Origin: Terrimonas pollutisoli
Lineage (GTDB): Bacteria > Bacteroidota > Bacteroidia > Chitinophagales > Chitinophagaceae
Assembly (NCBI RefSeq): GCF_029360765.1
Contig: NZ_JARKNA010000018.1
Location: forward strand, 1-64,000
Direction of reading: 5' to 3'
DNA: 64,000 nucleotides
Shown: piece by piece, positions 51,037 through 59,725 of the stretch
How positions within the stretch are numbered: position 1 is the stretch's first letter
How the letters are laid out: each line of letters starts with the position of its first letter
The notes under the pieces: model-generated
The model's input: the letters and a program-made list of their open reading frames with translations, nothing else
What the model was told of the DNA's origin: nothing
Database searches by the model: none
Translations under genes and position numbers: made by a program

Positions 51037-51579
51037 ATGGCAGAAATAAATAGCACAACAAATGACAGGCGCAGGCCCGGCTCCCGCCCCAAAAAGCATA
51101 CTCCAAAAACAGATATGACGCCCATGGTAGACCTGGGTTTTTTATTGATCAGTTTTTTTGTAATCACCACGGAGTTAAGCAAACCAATAGTAACAAACCT
51201 CAACATGCCAAAAGATGCACCCCCAACGGATTTGGGAGAATCGGATGCACTGACCGTTTTATTGGGTAAAGACAATACATTATTTTATTATCATGGTGAC
51301 TGGAATAAGGCTACCGAAACAAAAACCATTACCAGAACTGGGTTTTCCCCAAATGATGGAATTGGCGACGTGATAAGGCAAAAACAAAAATGGCTTGGTA
51401 TACATAACAAACGGGAAGGAAGAAAAGGCCTCATGCTCTTGATAAAGCCGGGGCCAGACGCCGGCTACGGAAATGTGGTGGACATGATAGACGAGGCCCT
51501 GATTAATAACGTTCAGAAATATGCAGTATTAAAGGCGGTGCCGGAAGAAGTTCAATACCTGTCAAAAGAAGGATTTTGA
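51037..51579 (+). CDS. exbD: ExbD/TolR family biopolymer transport protein
   Basis: A 180-residue ExbD/TolR protein. A basic N-terminus ('RRRPGSRPKKHTPKTD') precedes one transmembrane helix starting 'MTPMVDLGFLLISFFVITTEL', with the conserved membrane Asp in 'PMVDL' that carries protons. A periplasmic domain follows ('LINNVQKYAVLKAVPEEVQYL' at its end). Such proteins work with ExbB and TonB. No exbB gene is adjacent, so its partners are encoded elsewhere; the tonB at 30215 is a candidate. A clear terminator lies 51 bases after the stop. Confidence 0.9.
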   Translation: MAEINSTTNDRRRPGSRPKKHTPKTDMTPMVDLGFLLISFFVITTELSKPIVTNLNMPKDAPPTDLGESDALTVLLGKDNTLFYYHGDWNKATETKTITRTGFSPNDGIGDVIRQKQKWLGIHNKREGRKGLMLLIKPGPDAGYGNVVDMIDEALINNVQKYAVLKAVPEEVQYLSKEGF

Positions 51580-51630
51580 TAGATTTTGAGCAGTTTCTTT
51601 TATTTCCAATTAATGTTTTACAACCATAAT

Positions 51631-51654
51631 AGCGGACTCCTGTCCGCTTTTTTT
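51631..51654 (+). terminator. Terminator after exbD
   Basis: A 7-bp GC-rich stem (AGCGGAC/GTCCGCT) with loop TCCT, followed by seven T. Confidence 0.92.
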
Positions 51655-51770
51655 GCCGCTTATAACATCTCAAATTTGGTAGCTGAGTTGATCAGTAAGT
51701 ATATAAGTGCCTAAAATACTGACATTTAAAAAATATTTACGGCCCTGTTTATAAACCATTACCTGAAAAT

Positions 51771-51816
51771 ATTTGGTACTTTGTGTTGCATAGTACCAAA
51801 TATCACCTTATCTTTG
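51771..51816 (+). promoter_or_regulatory. PadR-type operator and promoter of the pspC operon
   Basis: ATTTGGTACT (51771-51780) and AGTACCAAAT (51792-51801) form a perfect 10-bp inverted repeat with an 11-base spacer. A full -7 element TATCTTTG follows at 51809-51816, and the expected -33 position falls inside the repeat. A repressor bound here would block RNA polymerase. The PadR protein encoded two genes downstream is the obvious candidate, giving autoregulation. Confidence 0.75.
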
Positions 51817-51826
51817 ATTTATCAAA

Positions 51827-52318
51827 ATGAAATTCATGAAACCCAAATCGTTTAACCTTATCCTTTTCCTGTTGGCTGCGATGGTGCTAGCTGGTCTTCG
51901 GACAAATGCCCAATCAGGCCAGCACACCGTCGGCAACCAGGAGCTTTATCAGGAAATTGCGAAGCAGGATAGCCTGTTGTTTAATGCTTTTAATACGAGA
52001 GACATCGATCTGTTCAAAACAATGTTCACGGAGGATTTAGAATTCTATCATGACAAAGGCGGTCTTACCGGCTATGAACACACAATTAATTTTTTAAAAA
52101 CAATTGCACAAAGCAATAACCAACTAAAAAGAGAATTGGTAAAAGGAAGCCTGGAGGTTTATCCGATTCCTGGTTATGGAGCAATGGAAATCGGTCTGCA
52201 CAGGTTTTGTCATTTAGAAAATGGAAAACAGGACTGCGGGACTTTTAAGTTCGTTCATATTTGGCAAAAAAAAGATAACCACTGGAAGATAACGAGAGTC
52301 ATCAGTTATGATCACTAA
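51827..52318 (+). CDS. Secreted NTF2-like (DUF4440) protein
   Basis: A 163-residue exported protein. The signal peptide (L-I-L-F-L-L-A-A-M-V-L-A-G-L-R-T-N-A) ends near residue 28. The rest is an NTF2/SnoaL-like cone: 'LLFNAFNTRDIDLFKTMFTEDLEFYHDKGGLTGYEHTINFL' then 'FVHIWQKKDNHWKITRVISYDH'. Such domains bind small ligands or act as non-enzymatic modules; no catalytic residues can be assigned. It is the first gene behind the PadR-type operator, with padR 52 bases downstream. A second ATG three codons in (51836) is equally plausible. Confidence 0.8.
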   Translation: MKFMKPKSFNLILFLLAAMVLAGLRTNAQSGQHTVGNQELYQEIAKQDSLLFNAFNTRDIDLFKTMFTEDLEFYHDKGGLTGYEHTINFLKTIAQSNNQLKRELVKGSLEVYPIPGYGAMEIGLHRFCHLENGKQDCGTFKFVHIWQKKDNHWKITRVISYDH

Positions 52319-52370
52319 GACCACCAGGTATAAGTAAACAGGAAAAAGATCATTCAGAAAAAAGAAAATT

Positions 52371-52697
52371 ATGAATATCGAAAATACACAGAGCCAGATG
52401 CGGAAAGGGATTTTGGAGTTTTGTATTCTTTCCGTTATTCGCCGGGGCGAAGTTTACCCCAGTGATATTGTTGAAGAGATGAGGGGAGCTAACCTGCAAA
52501 TACTGGAAGGGACCCTATATCCTTTATTGACGAGATTGAAAAATGCCGAAATGCTTACCTACCGCTGGGTAGAAAGTAACTCCGGCCCTCCCCGCAAATA
52601 TTTTTCGCTGACAGAAAAAGGAGAGTCCTTTTACAAAGAGCTGGAGCAAACCTGGATGGAACTATCGAATGGAGTAAACGCTTTGGCAAAAAAATAA
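52371..52697 (+). CDS. PadR family transcriptional regulator
   Basis: A 108-residue minimal PadR protein consisting of the winged helix: 'GILEFCILSVIRRGEVYPSDIVEEMRGANLQILEGTLYPLLTRLKNAEMLTYRW' with the wing 'GPPRKYFSLTEKGESFYKELEQTW'. It lacks the longer C-terminal dimerisation domain of subfamily 1, so it is the subfamily-2 type common next to PspC genes in Bacteroidota. It lies in an operon between the NTF2-like gene and pspC, and probably represses the operon from the inverted repeat at 51771-51801. Confidence 0.92.
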   Translation: MNIENTQSQMRKGILEFCILSVIRRGEVYPSDIVEEMRGANLQILEGTLYPLLTRLKNAEMLTYRWVESNSGPPRKYFSLTEKGESFYKELEQTWMELSNGVNALAKK

Positions 52698-52742
52698 TAC
52701 ACATAGAAAACCACAACAACTTCAACCATAAATTTTTTGAAA

Positions 52743-54953
52743 ATGAAAAAGATCATCAACATAAACCTGAGTGGCCGGGTGATACCTATCGAGGATTCGG
52801 CATATGAAAAACTGCAGGCTTACATTGAAAGTCTTCGCCGGTATTTTTCTCATGAAGATGGTCGTGATGAGATCATCAATGATATCGAAAGCAGGATAGC
52901 TGAACTGATGAATGACAAAGTTCGTAAGGGTGCCGCCTGTGTTACCGATACAGATATCAATGAAATTATTGCTTCCATGGGGAGGCCGGAAGATTTTGAT
53001 GCTGATACAACCGATACAGGTGAAGCTGCACAACAAGCACAGCAACAACAATACAGTTATTCCGAAACAAGAGCGAAAAAGAGACTGTATCGTGATAGCA
53101 GCGACAAGTTCATCGGTGGTGTATGTAGCGGCCTGGCTGCCTACCTGAATGTCGATCCGGCTATCGTACGGATTTTGTTTGCCATCATTACCTTCGGCGG
53201 TTTTGGCTTAGGTTTTCTTGCCTATATCTTATTATGGATTGTATTGCCGGCAAAGGATATCGAGCATTTTGGTGGTAAAAGATTATACCGCAATCCCGAT
53301 GATAAAATGATTGGTGGTGTTGCCGGTGGTTTGGCTGCTTACTTTAATATTAAATCATCAACCATACGTCTCATTTTCCTTGCGCCTCTTGCCTTGAGTA
53401 TTTTCATCAGCATATTGGACGGCCTTTCCTGGCACAATGGGTTTGATTTTTTTCCCAATATCATCTTTGGATCATTGAGTAGTACGTTGTTTCTTATTTA
53501 TATTATACTGTGGATCGTCTTGCCGGAAGCAAACAGCCCGTATGAAAAAATGGAAATGCGTGGCGAAAAAGTAGATGTAAACACCATTCGTCAAAATGTG
53601 AAAGAAGGAATGGACAGCATGAAGGATAGAGTGAAAGGTTGGGGTGAAGAGGTAAAGGAATCAGCGCAAAACCTTGGCACAAGAGCAAAAGAGTTTGCTA
53701 ACACAAGAGGAAGAGCATTTGCAGCTGAAGTAAATGAAACTGCCCGTCGGAGAGGAAGCGGATTGGGACATGCAATAGGTGTATTGTTTAAGGTGTTCTT
53801 TTTGTTCATCGCCGGAACCATTGCCTTTGGATTATTTGTTGCTCTGATGGCCTTACTGTTTGGCGGTATTGCCTGGTGGCCTGTCAACAACTTTTTGTGG
53901 ACCAGTAGTTCGCAGCAATTATATGCCTGGGGTACATTGATTTTCTTCTTAGGTGTTCCGCTGATTGGTTTTATTACCTGGGTTATCCGCAGAATATTGA
54001 GAGTCCGTTCACGCAACAGCTATCTCGGCTGGACATTTGGTGGATTGTGGGTCCTGGGATGGATTTGTGTTACCCTACTCGCTTCCAGTCTTACAAAAGA
54101 TGTAAGGGAATACGAACATGTAGATAATGCCGTAAGTATTTCGCAGCCGCCTTCAGGTAAAATGGTGGTAACAGTTTCTGAACCTGAATTAGAATACACA
54201 GGCAATTTTGGCTGGATCAATGATGAGGGTGAAGGTTGGGATCTTTCTTCCGATACATTAAAACTTTCTTTTGTAAAGTTTGATATCGTCAAAAGCTACG
54301 ATTCGCTTTATTATGTAACGGTAAAAAAATATAGCTCAGGCAGAACTGAAGGAGAAGCGAGAAACCGGGCTGAGCAAATTCAATATGACATTGTCTATCG
54401 TGACAGCGTGTTAGATATCGGTAATGGTTTTGCAATCGACAAAGCCAATAAGTATCGCGGGCAAAATGTAGAGATCGAAATAAAAATGCCTGTGGGAAAA
54501 AAGATAATTTTTGATGAGTCAGTTGAGCATAAGCTAAACGAAGTTTCATTTAAACGCAACAGGCGCAGATGGTCACGCAATGGCTGGGATTATGACTATG
54601 ACGATGCCCGGAGATGGAGAACGGGTGTTGTGTTTACGATGGGAGCCGACGGCATACTTACCAGTGCTGGCTCCACCAGGACAGACTCTTCAACACCTCC
54701 GGCAAAAGATGAGTATCGTTACAGGTATGAAGATGGAAACAAAACTCAACCCGCTGATGATATTCAAAAACAGATAGACGAAGAAAAGCGTAGAAGGGAA
54801 GAATCAGAAAAACGTATAAAAGATTTGGAAAAGCAGAAAACCGAAGGGCAAAAATCGAACACCGGTAATCCTGAAAGTATGGATGAACACGATGAATATA
54901 CATCTATATCATCTGCTTCGCCTGTGTTTTCGCTGGTAAAGAGTTTTTTCTAA
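52743..54953 (+). CDS. Membrane protein with two PspC domains
   Basis: A 736-residue protein. Residues 1-90 are a soluble N-domain ('RDEIINDIESRIAELMNDK... DINEIIASMGRPEDFD'). Two PspC domains follow: ~113-170 ('KRLYRDSSDKFIGGVCSGLAAYLNVD') and ~179-262 ('KRLYRNPDDKMIGGVAGGLAAYFNIK'). Further membrane helices lie near 345-430, then an extracytoplasmic domain and a charged coiled-coil tail (K/E/R-rich, ~650-715). PspC proteins sense or respond to envelope stress. The ATG at 52743 is preferred to the TTG two codons upstream. It is the last gene of the PadR operon and is followed by hairpins at 54970-54985, 54991-55014 and 55087-55116. Confidence 0.9.
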   Translation: MKKIININLSGRVIPIEDSAYEKLQAYIESLRRYFSHEDGRDEIINDIESRIAELMNDKVRKGAACVTDTDINEIIASMGRPEDFDADTTDTGEAAQQAQQQQYSYSETRAKKRLYRDSSDKFIGGVCSGLAAYLNVDPAIVRILFAIITFGGFGLGFLAYILLWIVLPAKDIEHFGGKRLYRNPDDKMIGGVAGGLAAYFNIKSSTIRLIFLAPLALSIFISILDGLSWHNGFDFFPNIIFGSLSSTLFLIYIILWIVLPEANSPYEKMEMRGEKVDVNTIRQNVKEGMDSMKDRVKGWGEEVKESAQNLGTRAKEFANTRGRAFAAEVNETARRRGSGLGHAIGVLFKVFFLFIAGTIAFGLFVALMALLFGGIAWWPVNNFLWTSSSQQLYAWGTLIFFLGVPLIGFITWVIRRILRVRSRNSYLGWTFGGLWVLGWICVTLLASSLTKDVREYEHVDNAVSISQPPSGKMVVTVSEPELEYTGNFGWINDEGEGWDLSSDTLKLSFVKFDIVKSYDSLYYVTVKKYSSGRTEGEARNRAEQIQYDIVYRDSVLDIGNGFAIDKANKYRGQNVEIEIKMPVGKKIIFDESVEHKLNEVSFKRNRRRWSRNGWDYDYDDARRWRTGVVFTMGADGILTSAGSTRTDSSTPPAKDEYRYRYEDGNKTQPADDIQKQIDEEKRRREESEKRIKDLEKQKTEGQKSNTGNPESMDEHDEYTSISSASPVFSLVKSFF

Positions 54954-54990
54954 ACTAGGTTGAAGTTGGCTCCGTGAAAGCGGAGAGACA

Positions 54991-55014
54991 AAGGGTTCCG
55001 TCAACGGGGCCCTT
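54991..55014 (+). terminator. First hairpin after pspC
   Basis: A 10-bp stem (AAGGGTTCCG with CGGGGCCCTT, including two G-T wobbles) and loop TCAA, followed by a T-rich tail (GTTTGT). A smaller stem CTCCG/CGGAG at 54970-54985 precedes it. It is probably a weak or processed terminator. Confidence 0.55.
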
Positions 55015-55086
55015 GTTTGTAACCTAAAGAAAGGCATAGCCGTCAAATAAGTTGATGTTGAATTCTGTCTTTACAGAATACACGAA

Positions 55087-55116
55087 GGACCTGTTCCCAG
55101 GTCCCTCTTTTTTTTT
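55087..55116 (+). terminator. Strong terminator after pspC
   Basis: GGACCTG/CAGGTCC with loop TTCC and a long T-run (about nine T). It ends the PadR-PspC transcript before the convergent protease gene. Confidence 0.88.
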
Positions 55117-55130
55117 AAAATATGGGTGAT

Positions 55131-56078
55131 TTATTCAGGAACTTCAGTAACAGTCCAATTTCCGGTTCGCCGGTTCCATAAAATGCTGTAGTCTTTTCCG
55201 TGCATGAGTTTGAAGGTGCGGTAGCCATTATAATATTTCAGGCGAAGCCAACCATAATTATAAATTTCAAATTTGAAAACAAAGGCCTGCCCGGCGGGAA
55301 TCTCTGCCTGTTGAAAATTTTTCCCATCATCGCTCAATAAAACCGTTTCGGCTTTATTGCTTTGAATAGTCAGGCTGATCCAGCTGGGATCATTTTCAGG
55401 AGTGGATGTGCTGCCAGGTGTTTCAGATCCGGGATTGGGATAAGTAGGCTGTGTCGGGGTGGTGGGTGTTGGTGTTGGATTAGCTGGAGGGCTCGTCGGC
55501 GCGGCGTTTCCTATACCATTATTCCAACCTTTTGCAATAGCACTTACCCGATCTTTTTTGGCGGGGTGCGAGGCACTGGCCCGGTCTGATGCCACAGCCT
55601 GCATGGCTGCCACAGATTGTTCCAAAGTGGCGCCTAATTTTGCCAACACATAACCCGAAAAAGCATCCGCTTCAATCTCCCTGGGTGGCGTACTGCCCTG
55701 GCTACTGACGACATGGTTATAATAATGATGCCCCATCTCATGGGCTAAAACGCTGATGGAGGCCCACTTGGTGGAAGTATAGGCATCAAGATCCTCTAAA
55801 AAGTCATTATCGTATATGATCCACCTGGCCTGGTTAATGATCGTTGCGTAAGCATTCCTGATACCATTTTGCTCCCTGATGCTGAAGTTTTCCTGCCAGC
55901 TGATGGTTTCAAGCATGTTTTTAAGAATATCCCTTGCCTCATACACAGAAGAAAACCGGGAGGTAAGTAAGGACCGGGGAGGCACCTTAAAGCCGCAGCC
56001 GGTAACTTTTCGTTGAGCAATGGCAGTAAGCGAGCCAACTGCAAGGGCCAGGCATAGAAGTAAAAGTTTCACTTTCAT
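55131..56078 (-). CDS. Secreted M48-like zinc metalloprotease
   Basis: A 315-residue exported protein. A signal peptide (L-L-L-L-C-L-A-L-A-V-G-S-L-T-A-I-A) ends near residue 21. The zinc motif is 'HEMGHHYYNH' (H113, E114, H117), and the likely third ligand is in 'PREIEADAFSGYVLAKLGA' (E134 or E136). After it comes a Pro/Thr-rich linker ('PANPTPTPTTPTQPTYPNPG') and a C-terminal beta domain ('SWISLTIQSNKAETVLLSDDGKNF... YRTFKLMHGKDYSILWNRRTGNW'). The start at 56078 gives a normal signal peptide; 35 extra upstream residues are unlikely. Substrates are unknown; the C-domain may anchor it to the surface. Confidence 0.85.
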   Translation of the reverse strand: MKVKLLLLCLALAVGSLTAIAQRKVTGCGFKVPPRSLLTSRFSSVYEARDILKNMLETISWQENFSIREQNGIRNAYATIINQARWIIYDNDFLEDLDAYTSTKWASISVLAHEMGHHYYNHVVSSQGSTPPREIEADAFSGYVLAKLGATLEQSVAAMQAVASDRASASHPAKKDRVSAIAKGWNNGIGNAAPTSPPANPTPTPTTPTQPTYPNPGSETPGSTSTPENDPSWISLTIQSNKAETVLLSDDGKNFQQAEIPAGQAFVFKFEIYNYGWLRLKYYNGYRTFKLMHGKDYSILWNRRTGNWTVTEVPE

Positions 56079-56294
56079 AATTACAATGTTGGTTAATGGC
56101 AATGTTTTCTGTAGGACAAACTTCATTCCATTTACCACAATGCCCGGGCGACGCCGGTTTAATAGCAACACATCATTGTACAACGGAAGCCCAGTTTGAT
56201 AAGACTTGTTGAGTTTATGTTTAGTAATGAAGCAGAAAAAGACGGTGCAAGTTTATCCATAATTTAGCAACTTATATTTTAGAGCAAACAAACA

Positions 56295-57032
56295 ATGAAA
56301 GACAATTTTTCAACACAATCTTCTTTGTATGCAAAATACCGGCCTGCTTACCCGCAGGAATTATATGATTTTATTTTCAGGCAAGTAGTGAATAAGCAAT
56401 CTGCCTGGGATTGCGGAACAGGAAATGGGCAGGCTGCAAAACAATTAGCGATGTCATTTGAAAAAGTTTTTGCCACTGACATCAGCCACAAGCAAATTGA
56501 TAATGCCATTCAATTGCCCAATGTTTTTTATTCTGTTCAACCTGCAGAGCAAACTAATTTTCCGGATAACTCTTTTGATCTTATTACTGTTGCGCAGGCC
56601 CTTCACTGGTTTCGGTTTGATGATTTTTATAAAGAAGTAAAACGGGTTGGAAAAGCAAATTCTTTTTTTGCTGCCTGGACATACTCACTGCTCCGAATTA
56701 CGAAAGAAATTGCTGCCTTAATAGAGTATCATCATTACACAACGCTTAAGAGTTTCTGGGATGAAGAGAGAAAATATGTTGATGAAGAATACCGGGGCAT
56801 TCCTTTCCCTTTTAAAAAAATCAACACACCGGATTTTAAGATTGAATATGAATGGACCATTGATGAATTGGAAGGATATTTTAATACCTGGTCGGCCCTT
56901 CAAAAATTTATTGCTACCAAAAGCTATAACCCCGTTAATGAACTGATAGAAAAGATCAAACCCCTTTGGAAAACAGAGAAAATGAAGATCATATTTCCTG
57001 TTCATTTACTGTTTGCACAGGTAGAAAAATAA
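56295..57032 (+). CDS. Class I SAM-dependent methyltransferase
   Basis: A 245-residue methyltransferase of the trans-aconitate/Methyltransf_11 type. The N-terminus 'FSTQSSLYAKYRPAYPQELYDFI' is a recognisable family start, followed by motif I 'AWDCGTGNGQAAKQLA', 'VFATDISHKQID' and 'FDLITVAQALHWFRFDDFYKEVKRV'. The HWF sequence is typical of the group. The substrate is unknown. It precedes gcvT, but a promoter element lies within the 41-base gap, so they are probably separate transcripts. Confidence 0.87.
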   Translation: MKDNFSTQSSLYAKYRPAYPQELYDFIFRQVVNKQSAWDCGTGNGQAAKQLAMSFEKVFATDISHKQIDNAIQLPNVFYSVQPAEQTNFPDNSFDLITVAQALHWFRFDDFYKEVKRVGKANSFFAAWTYSLLRITKEIAALIEYHHYTTLKSFWDEERKYVDEEYRGIPFPFKKINTPDFKIEYEWTIDELEGYFNTWSALQKFIATKSYNPVNELIEKIKPLWKTEKMKIIFPVHLLFAQVEK

Positions 57033-57047
57033 ATCGAAAGCTTCGCT

Positions 57048-57055
57048 TACATTTG
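57048..57055 (+). promoter_or_regulatory. -7 element of gcvT
   Basis: TACATTTG matches TAnnTTTG, 19 bases before the ATG at 57074. It supports that start over an in-frame upstream ATG at 56966 inside the methyltransferase gene. Confidence 0.6.
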
Positions 57056-57073
57056 CGAACCAATTTAACAATC

Positions 57074-58159
57074 ATGAAGAATACCCCTTTTACTGATAAA
57101 CATATTGCACTCGGAGCAAAGATGGCCGCATTTGCAGGCTATAATATGCCGATAAGTTACAGCGGAATAAATGATGAACATGCGGCTGTGCGAAAAAATG
57201 CCGGAGTATTTGATGTAAGTCACATGGGGGAATTTATTTTAAAAGGAGAAAATGCATTGGATCTCATACAAAGAGTGACAAGTAACGATGCCTCAAAGTT
57301 GAAAAATGGACAGGCGCAATACAGTTGCCTTCCCAATACTACGGGTGGTATAGTAGATGACTTGCTGGTGTACTGCATTGAGGAGAACAAGGTCTATATG
57401 CTGGTAGTTAATGCTTCTAATATCGAAAAAGACTGGAAATGGATCAGCCAATACAATACGATGAATGTGGAGATGCACAATATCTCTGATAAAACATGTT
57501 TGCTGGCAATACAGGGTCCTAACGCCACTAAGATCCTGCAACGGCTGACAGATATGGATATCCTGAATCTTAAATATTACACGTTTGTAAAAGGTGAATT
57601 TGCCGGTGTAAAAAATGTATTGATCAGCGCAACAGGTTATACCGGGGCGGGGGGCGTTGAAATATATTTTGAAGACAAAGATGATGACGCTGCAAAAATT
57701 TGGGACGCTATTTTCAATGCGGATGAAGCACAGGGAATAAAACCGGTTGGTTTGGGCGCCAGGGATACGTTGCGACTGGAAATGGGTTTTTGTTTGTACG
57801 GAAACGACATTGATGATAACACATCACCGCTCGAAGCCGGACTTGGTTGGATCACTAAATTCTCAAAGGAGTTTACTTCTAAAGAATTTTTTGAAAAACA
57901 AAAAGCGGCTGGCGTTGAAAAAAAGCTGGTAGGTTTTGAAATGATCGACAAAGGAATACCCCGTCACGGCTATGAAATAAAAGATTATTCAGGCGCCACC
58001 ATCGGCGTGGTAACCTCGGGCACCCAATCTCCTTCATTGGGTAAGGCAATAGGAATGGGCTATGTTCGTACAGCGTACTCACCGATCGATTCGAATATTT
58101 TCATTAAAGTAAGAGATAAACTACTACAGGCAAAAGTGGTAAAAATGCCATTTTCATAG
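57074..58159 (+). CDS. gcvT: Glycine cleavage system T protein (aminomethyltransferase)
   Basis: A 361-residue GcvT that moves the aminomethyl carbon of glycine to tetrahydrofolate, releasing ammonia. Family markers include 'AGYNMPISYSGINDEHAAVRKNAGVFDVSHMGEF', 'TGYTGAGGVEIYFE', 'GLGARDTLRLEMGFCLYGNDID' and the C-terminal barrel ('GVVTSGTQSPSLGKAIGMGYV'). Its length matches the family. Partners gcvH and gcvP are not in the window, which is usual for Bacteroidota where these genes are scattered. Confidence 0.95.
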   Translation: MKNTPFTDKHIALGAKMAAFAGYNMPISYSGINDEHAAVRKNAGVFDVSHMGEFILKGENALDLIQRVTSNDASKLKNGQAQYSCLPNTTGGIVDDLLVYCIEENKVYMLVVNASNIEKDWKWISQYNTMNVEMHNISDKTCLLAIQGPNATKILQRLTDMDILNLKYYTFVKGEFAGVKNVLISATGYTGAGGVEIYFEDKDDDAAKIWDAIFNADEAQGIKPVGLGARDTLRLEMGFCLYGNDIDDNTSPLEAGLGWITKFSKEFTSKEFFEKQKAAGVEKKLVGFEMIDKGIPRHGYEIKDYSGATIGVVTSGTQSPSLGKAIGMGYVRTAYSPIDSNIFIKVRDKLLQAKVVKMPFS

Positions 58160-58276
58160 CCTGGGTCAACTATGATCAGCCAAAGAAAGGTCGGGGATTG
58201 ATTTTAAGCTTCCAAAATCAGGACAGGCTTGATTTTTGCAGACTCCGTTCTTCATAGTTAACCTCGTACTTTAATT

Positions 58277-58753
58277 ATGCCCACCATTCACCTGACAACC
58301 TTTATTGCTGCCCCTGTTGAAAGAGTTTTTGACCTTGCCCGGAGCGTTGATCTGCACAAACAGGCCATGAAAAAACATAACGAAGAAGCGGTAGCGGGAA
58401 CCCGGTTTGGCCTGATCGAAAAAAATGAAACAGTGACCTGGAAGGCAAAACATCTTTTTAAAACAAGGTTTTTACGCTCCGAAATCACGAAGATGGTAAA
58501 GCCGCAGGTATTTGTTGATGAACAGGTAGAGGGTGATTTTAAAATGTTGAAGCATGAACACCATTTCAAACCTTGCGACAACGGCACCATTATGATCGAC
58601 CTGGTGGAGTTTGAGCCACCTTATGGCGGCGTTGGAAATTTGTTTAGTAAAATATACCTGACCCGCTATCTGAAAAACTTATTGGAAGATAAAAACAAAG
58701 TGCTGAAAGAGTTTGCCGAAAGTGATAAATGGAAAAGATTGTTGAACAAATAA
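58277..58753 (+). CDS. SRPBCC family protein
   Basis: A 158-residue START/Bet v 1-type hydrophobic-cavity protein. The start 'IHLTTFIAAPVERVFDLARSVDLHKQAM' is the standard first strand plus helix, and 'EPPYGGVGNLFSKIYLTRYLKNLLEDKNKVLKEFAE' is the long C-terminal helix. Relatives are annotated as cell-division inhibitors or polyketide cyclases, but no ligand or function can be read here. It stands alone between gcvT and comB on the same strand, 117 bases after gcvT. Confidence 0.85.
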   Translation: MPTIHLTTFIAAPVERVFDLARSVDLHKQAMKKHNEEAVAGTRFGLIEKNETVTWKAKHLFKTRFLRSEITKMVKPQVFVDEQVEGDFKMLKHEHHFKPCDNGTIMIDLVEFEPPYGGVGNLFSKIYLTRYLKNLLEDKNKVLKEFAESDKWKRLLNK

Positions 58754-58788
58754 TATAAAAATCCGTCCTTTACTTTTTTAAATTTTGC

Positions 58789-59526
58789 ATGACTAATAAA
58801 CCATCCCTCTACACTTCTCTTTCTCCCTCTCTCTTAAACTTATATGATGTCAGTAATAGTGTCGTGGTGATCATCGACGTGCTACGGGCTACTTCCACTA
58901 TTGCTACTGCATTGTACAACGGCGCCAAATGCGTGATACCAGTTGACAGTGTATCCAGGTGCATTGAAATAGGCAAACAAATTGAAGGCATTACTGCCGG
59001 GGAACGGGATGGGCAAATTGCCGAAGGCCTGGAATATGGGAATTCTCCCTTTGAATATCCCCGTGAGTTCGTTGGAGGAAAGACATTGGTGCTCACCACT
59101 ACCAATGGAACAAGATTATTGCATATGGCTTTGGAAAAAGGCGCCAAAGAAATTATTACAGGCTCCTTCCCCAATCTTTCAGCCGTATGTAATCACTTGC
59201 TTGAAAAAAAGCAAAATGTGATTCTTGGCTGCGCTGCCTGGAAAGACCGTGTCAATATTGAAGATATGCTTTTTGCCGGGGCAGTAATTGCAGCAATCGG
59301 CAAACATTTTTCGATCAATTGCGATTCATCGCACATTGCTGAAACGATGTATGAAAAGGCTAAGAAAGATTTGTTTGAGTTTATGAAAAAGAACAACGCT
59401 TCGCATTATCATCGTCTCATGAATTTTGGTCTTGAAAAAGATATTCGCTACTGCCTTACAAATGATGGCGCAAACGTGCTGCCAGTATATGAAGAAGGAA
59501 AGTTGATCGTTAAACAACAGTCTTAA
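58789..59526 (+). CDS. comB: 2-phosphosulfolactate phosphatase family protein
   Basis: A 245-residue ComB-family protein. The hallmark 'SVVVIIDVLRATSTIATALYNGAKCVIPV' near residues 24-52 and 'GERDGQIAEGLEYGNSPFEYP' are intact, as is 'LVLTTTNGTRLLHMA'. In methanogens ComB dephosphorylates 2-phosphosulfolactate for coenzyme M synthesis. Bacteria with this gene but no CoM pathway probably use it on sulfolactate or another phosphorylated hydroxyacid, so the exact reaction here is open. It starts 35 bases after the SRPBCC gene. Confidence 0.88.
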   Translation: MTNKPSLYTSLSPSLLNLYDVSNSVVVIIDVLRATSTIATALYNGAKCVIPVDSVSRCIEIGKQIEGITAGERDGQIAEGLEYGNSPFEYPREFVGGKTLVLTTTNGTRLLHMALEKGAKEIITGSFPNLSAVCNHLLEKKQNVILGCAAWKDRVNIEDMLFAGAVIAAIGKHFSINCDSSHIAETMYEKAKKDLFEFMKKNNASHYHRLMNFGLEKDIRYCLTNDGANVLPVYEEGKLIVKQQS

Positions 59527-59648
59527 CCGGGGGTCTGTTTACCGGGCGAAAAAACCGATAAAGGTAGTCCATTTTTGCGGTATAGATGTGGCTTAAAATT
59601 TATTTATAATTTCTCCTTTTTTATAAGGAAATCCGCCATCATTTCATT

Positions 59649-59656
59649 TAGATTTG
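59649..59656 (+). promoter_or_regulatory. -7 element of the SNF2 helicase gene
   Basis: TAGATTTG matches TAnnTTTG. It overlaps the alternative start at 59654, which supports the ATG at 59726 and gives a leader of about 64 bases. Confidence 0.6.
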
Positions 59657-59659
59657 CCG

Positions 59660-59707
59660 ATTGCCCTTTTTTGTGAACGGGCAATATGCCCCGATATAAA
59701 ATCGGGG
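59660..59707 (+). promoter_or_regulatory. Two tandem hairpins in the SNF2 leader
   Basis: ATTGCCC (59660-59666) pairs with GGGCAAT (59679-59685). Right after it CCCCGAT (59689-59695) pairs perfectly with ATCGGGG (59701-59707). Both lie in the predicted 5' leader and end 18 bases before the ATG. The second resembles palindromes before tRNA-Phe and ssb. Confidence 0.55.
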
Positions 59708-59725
59708 TCAATCGCAAATTGTACT

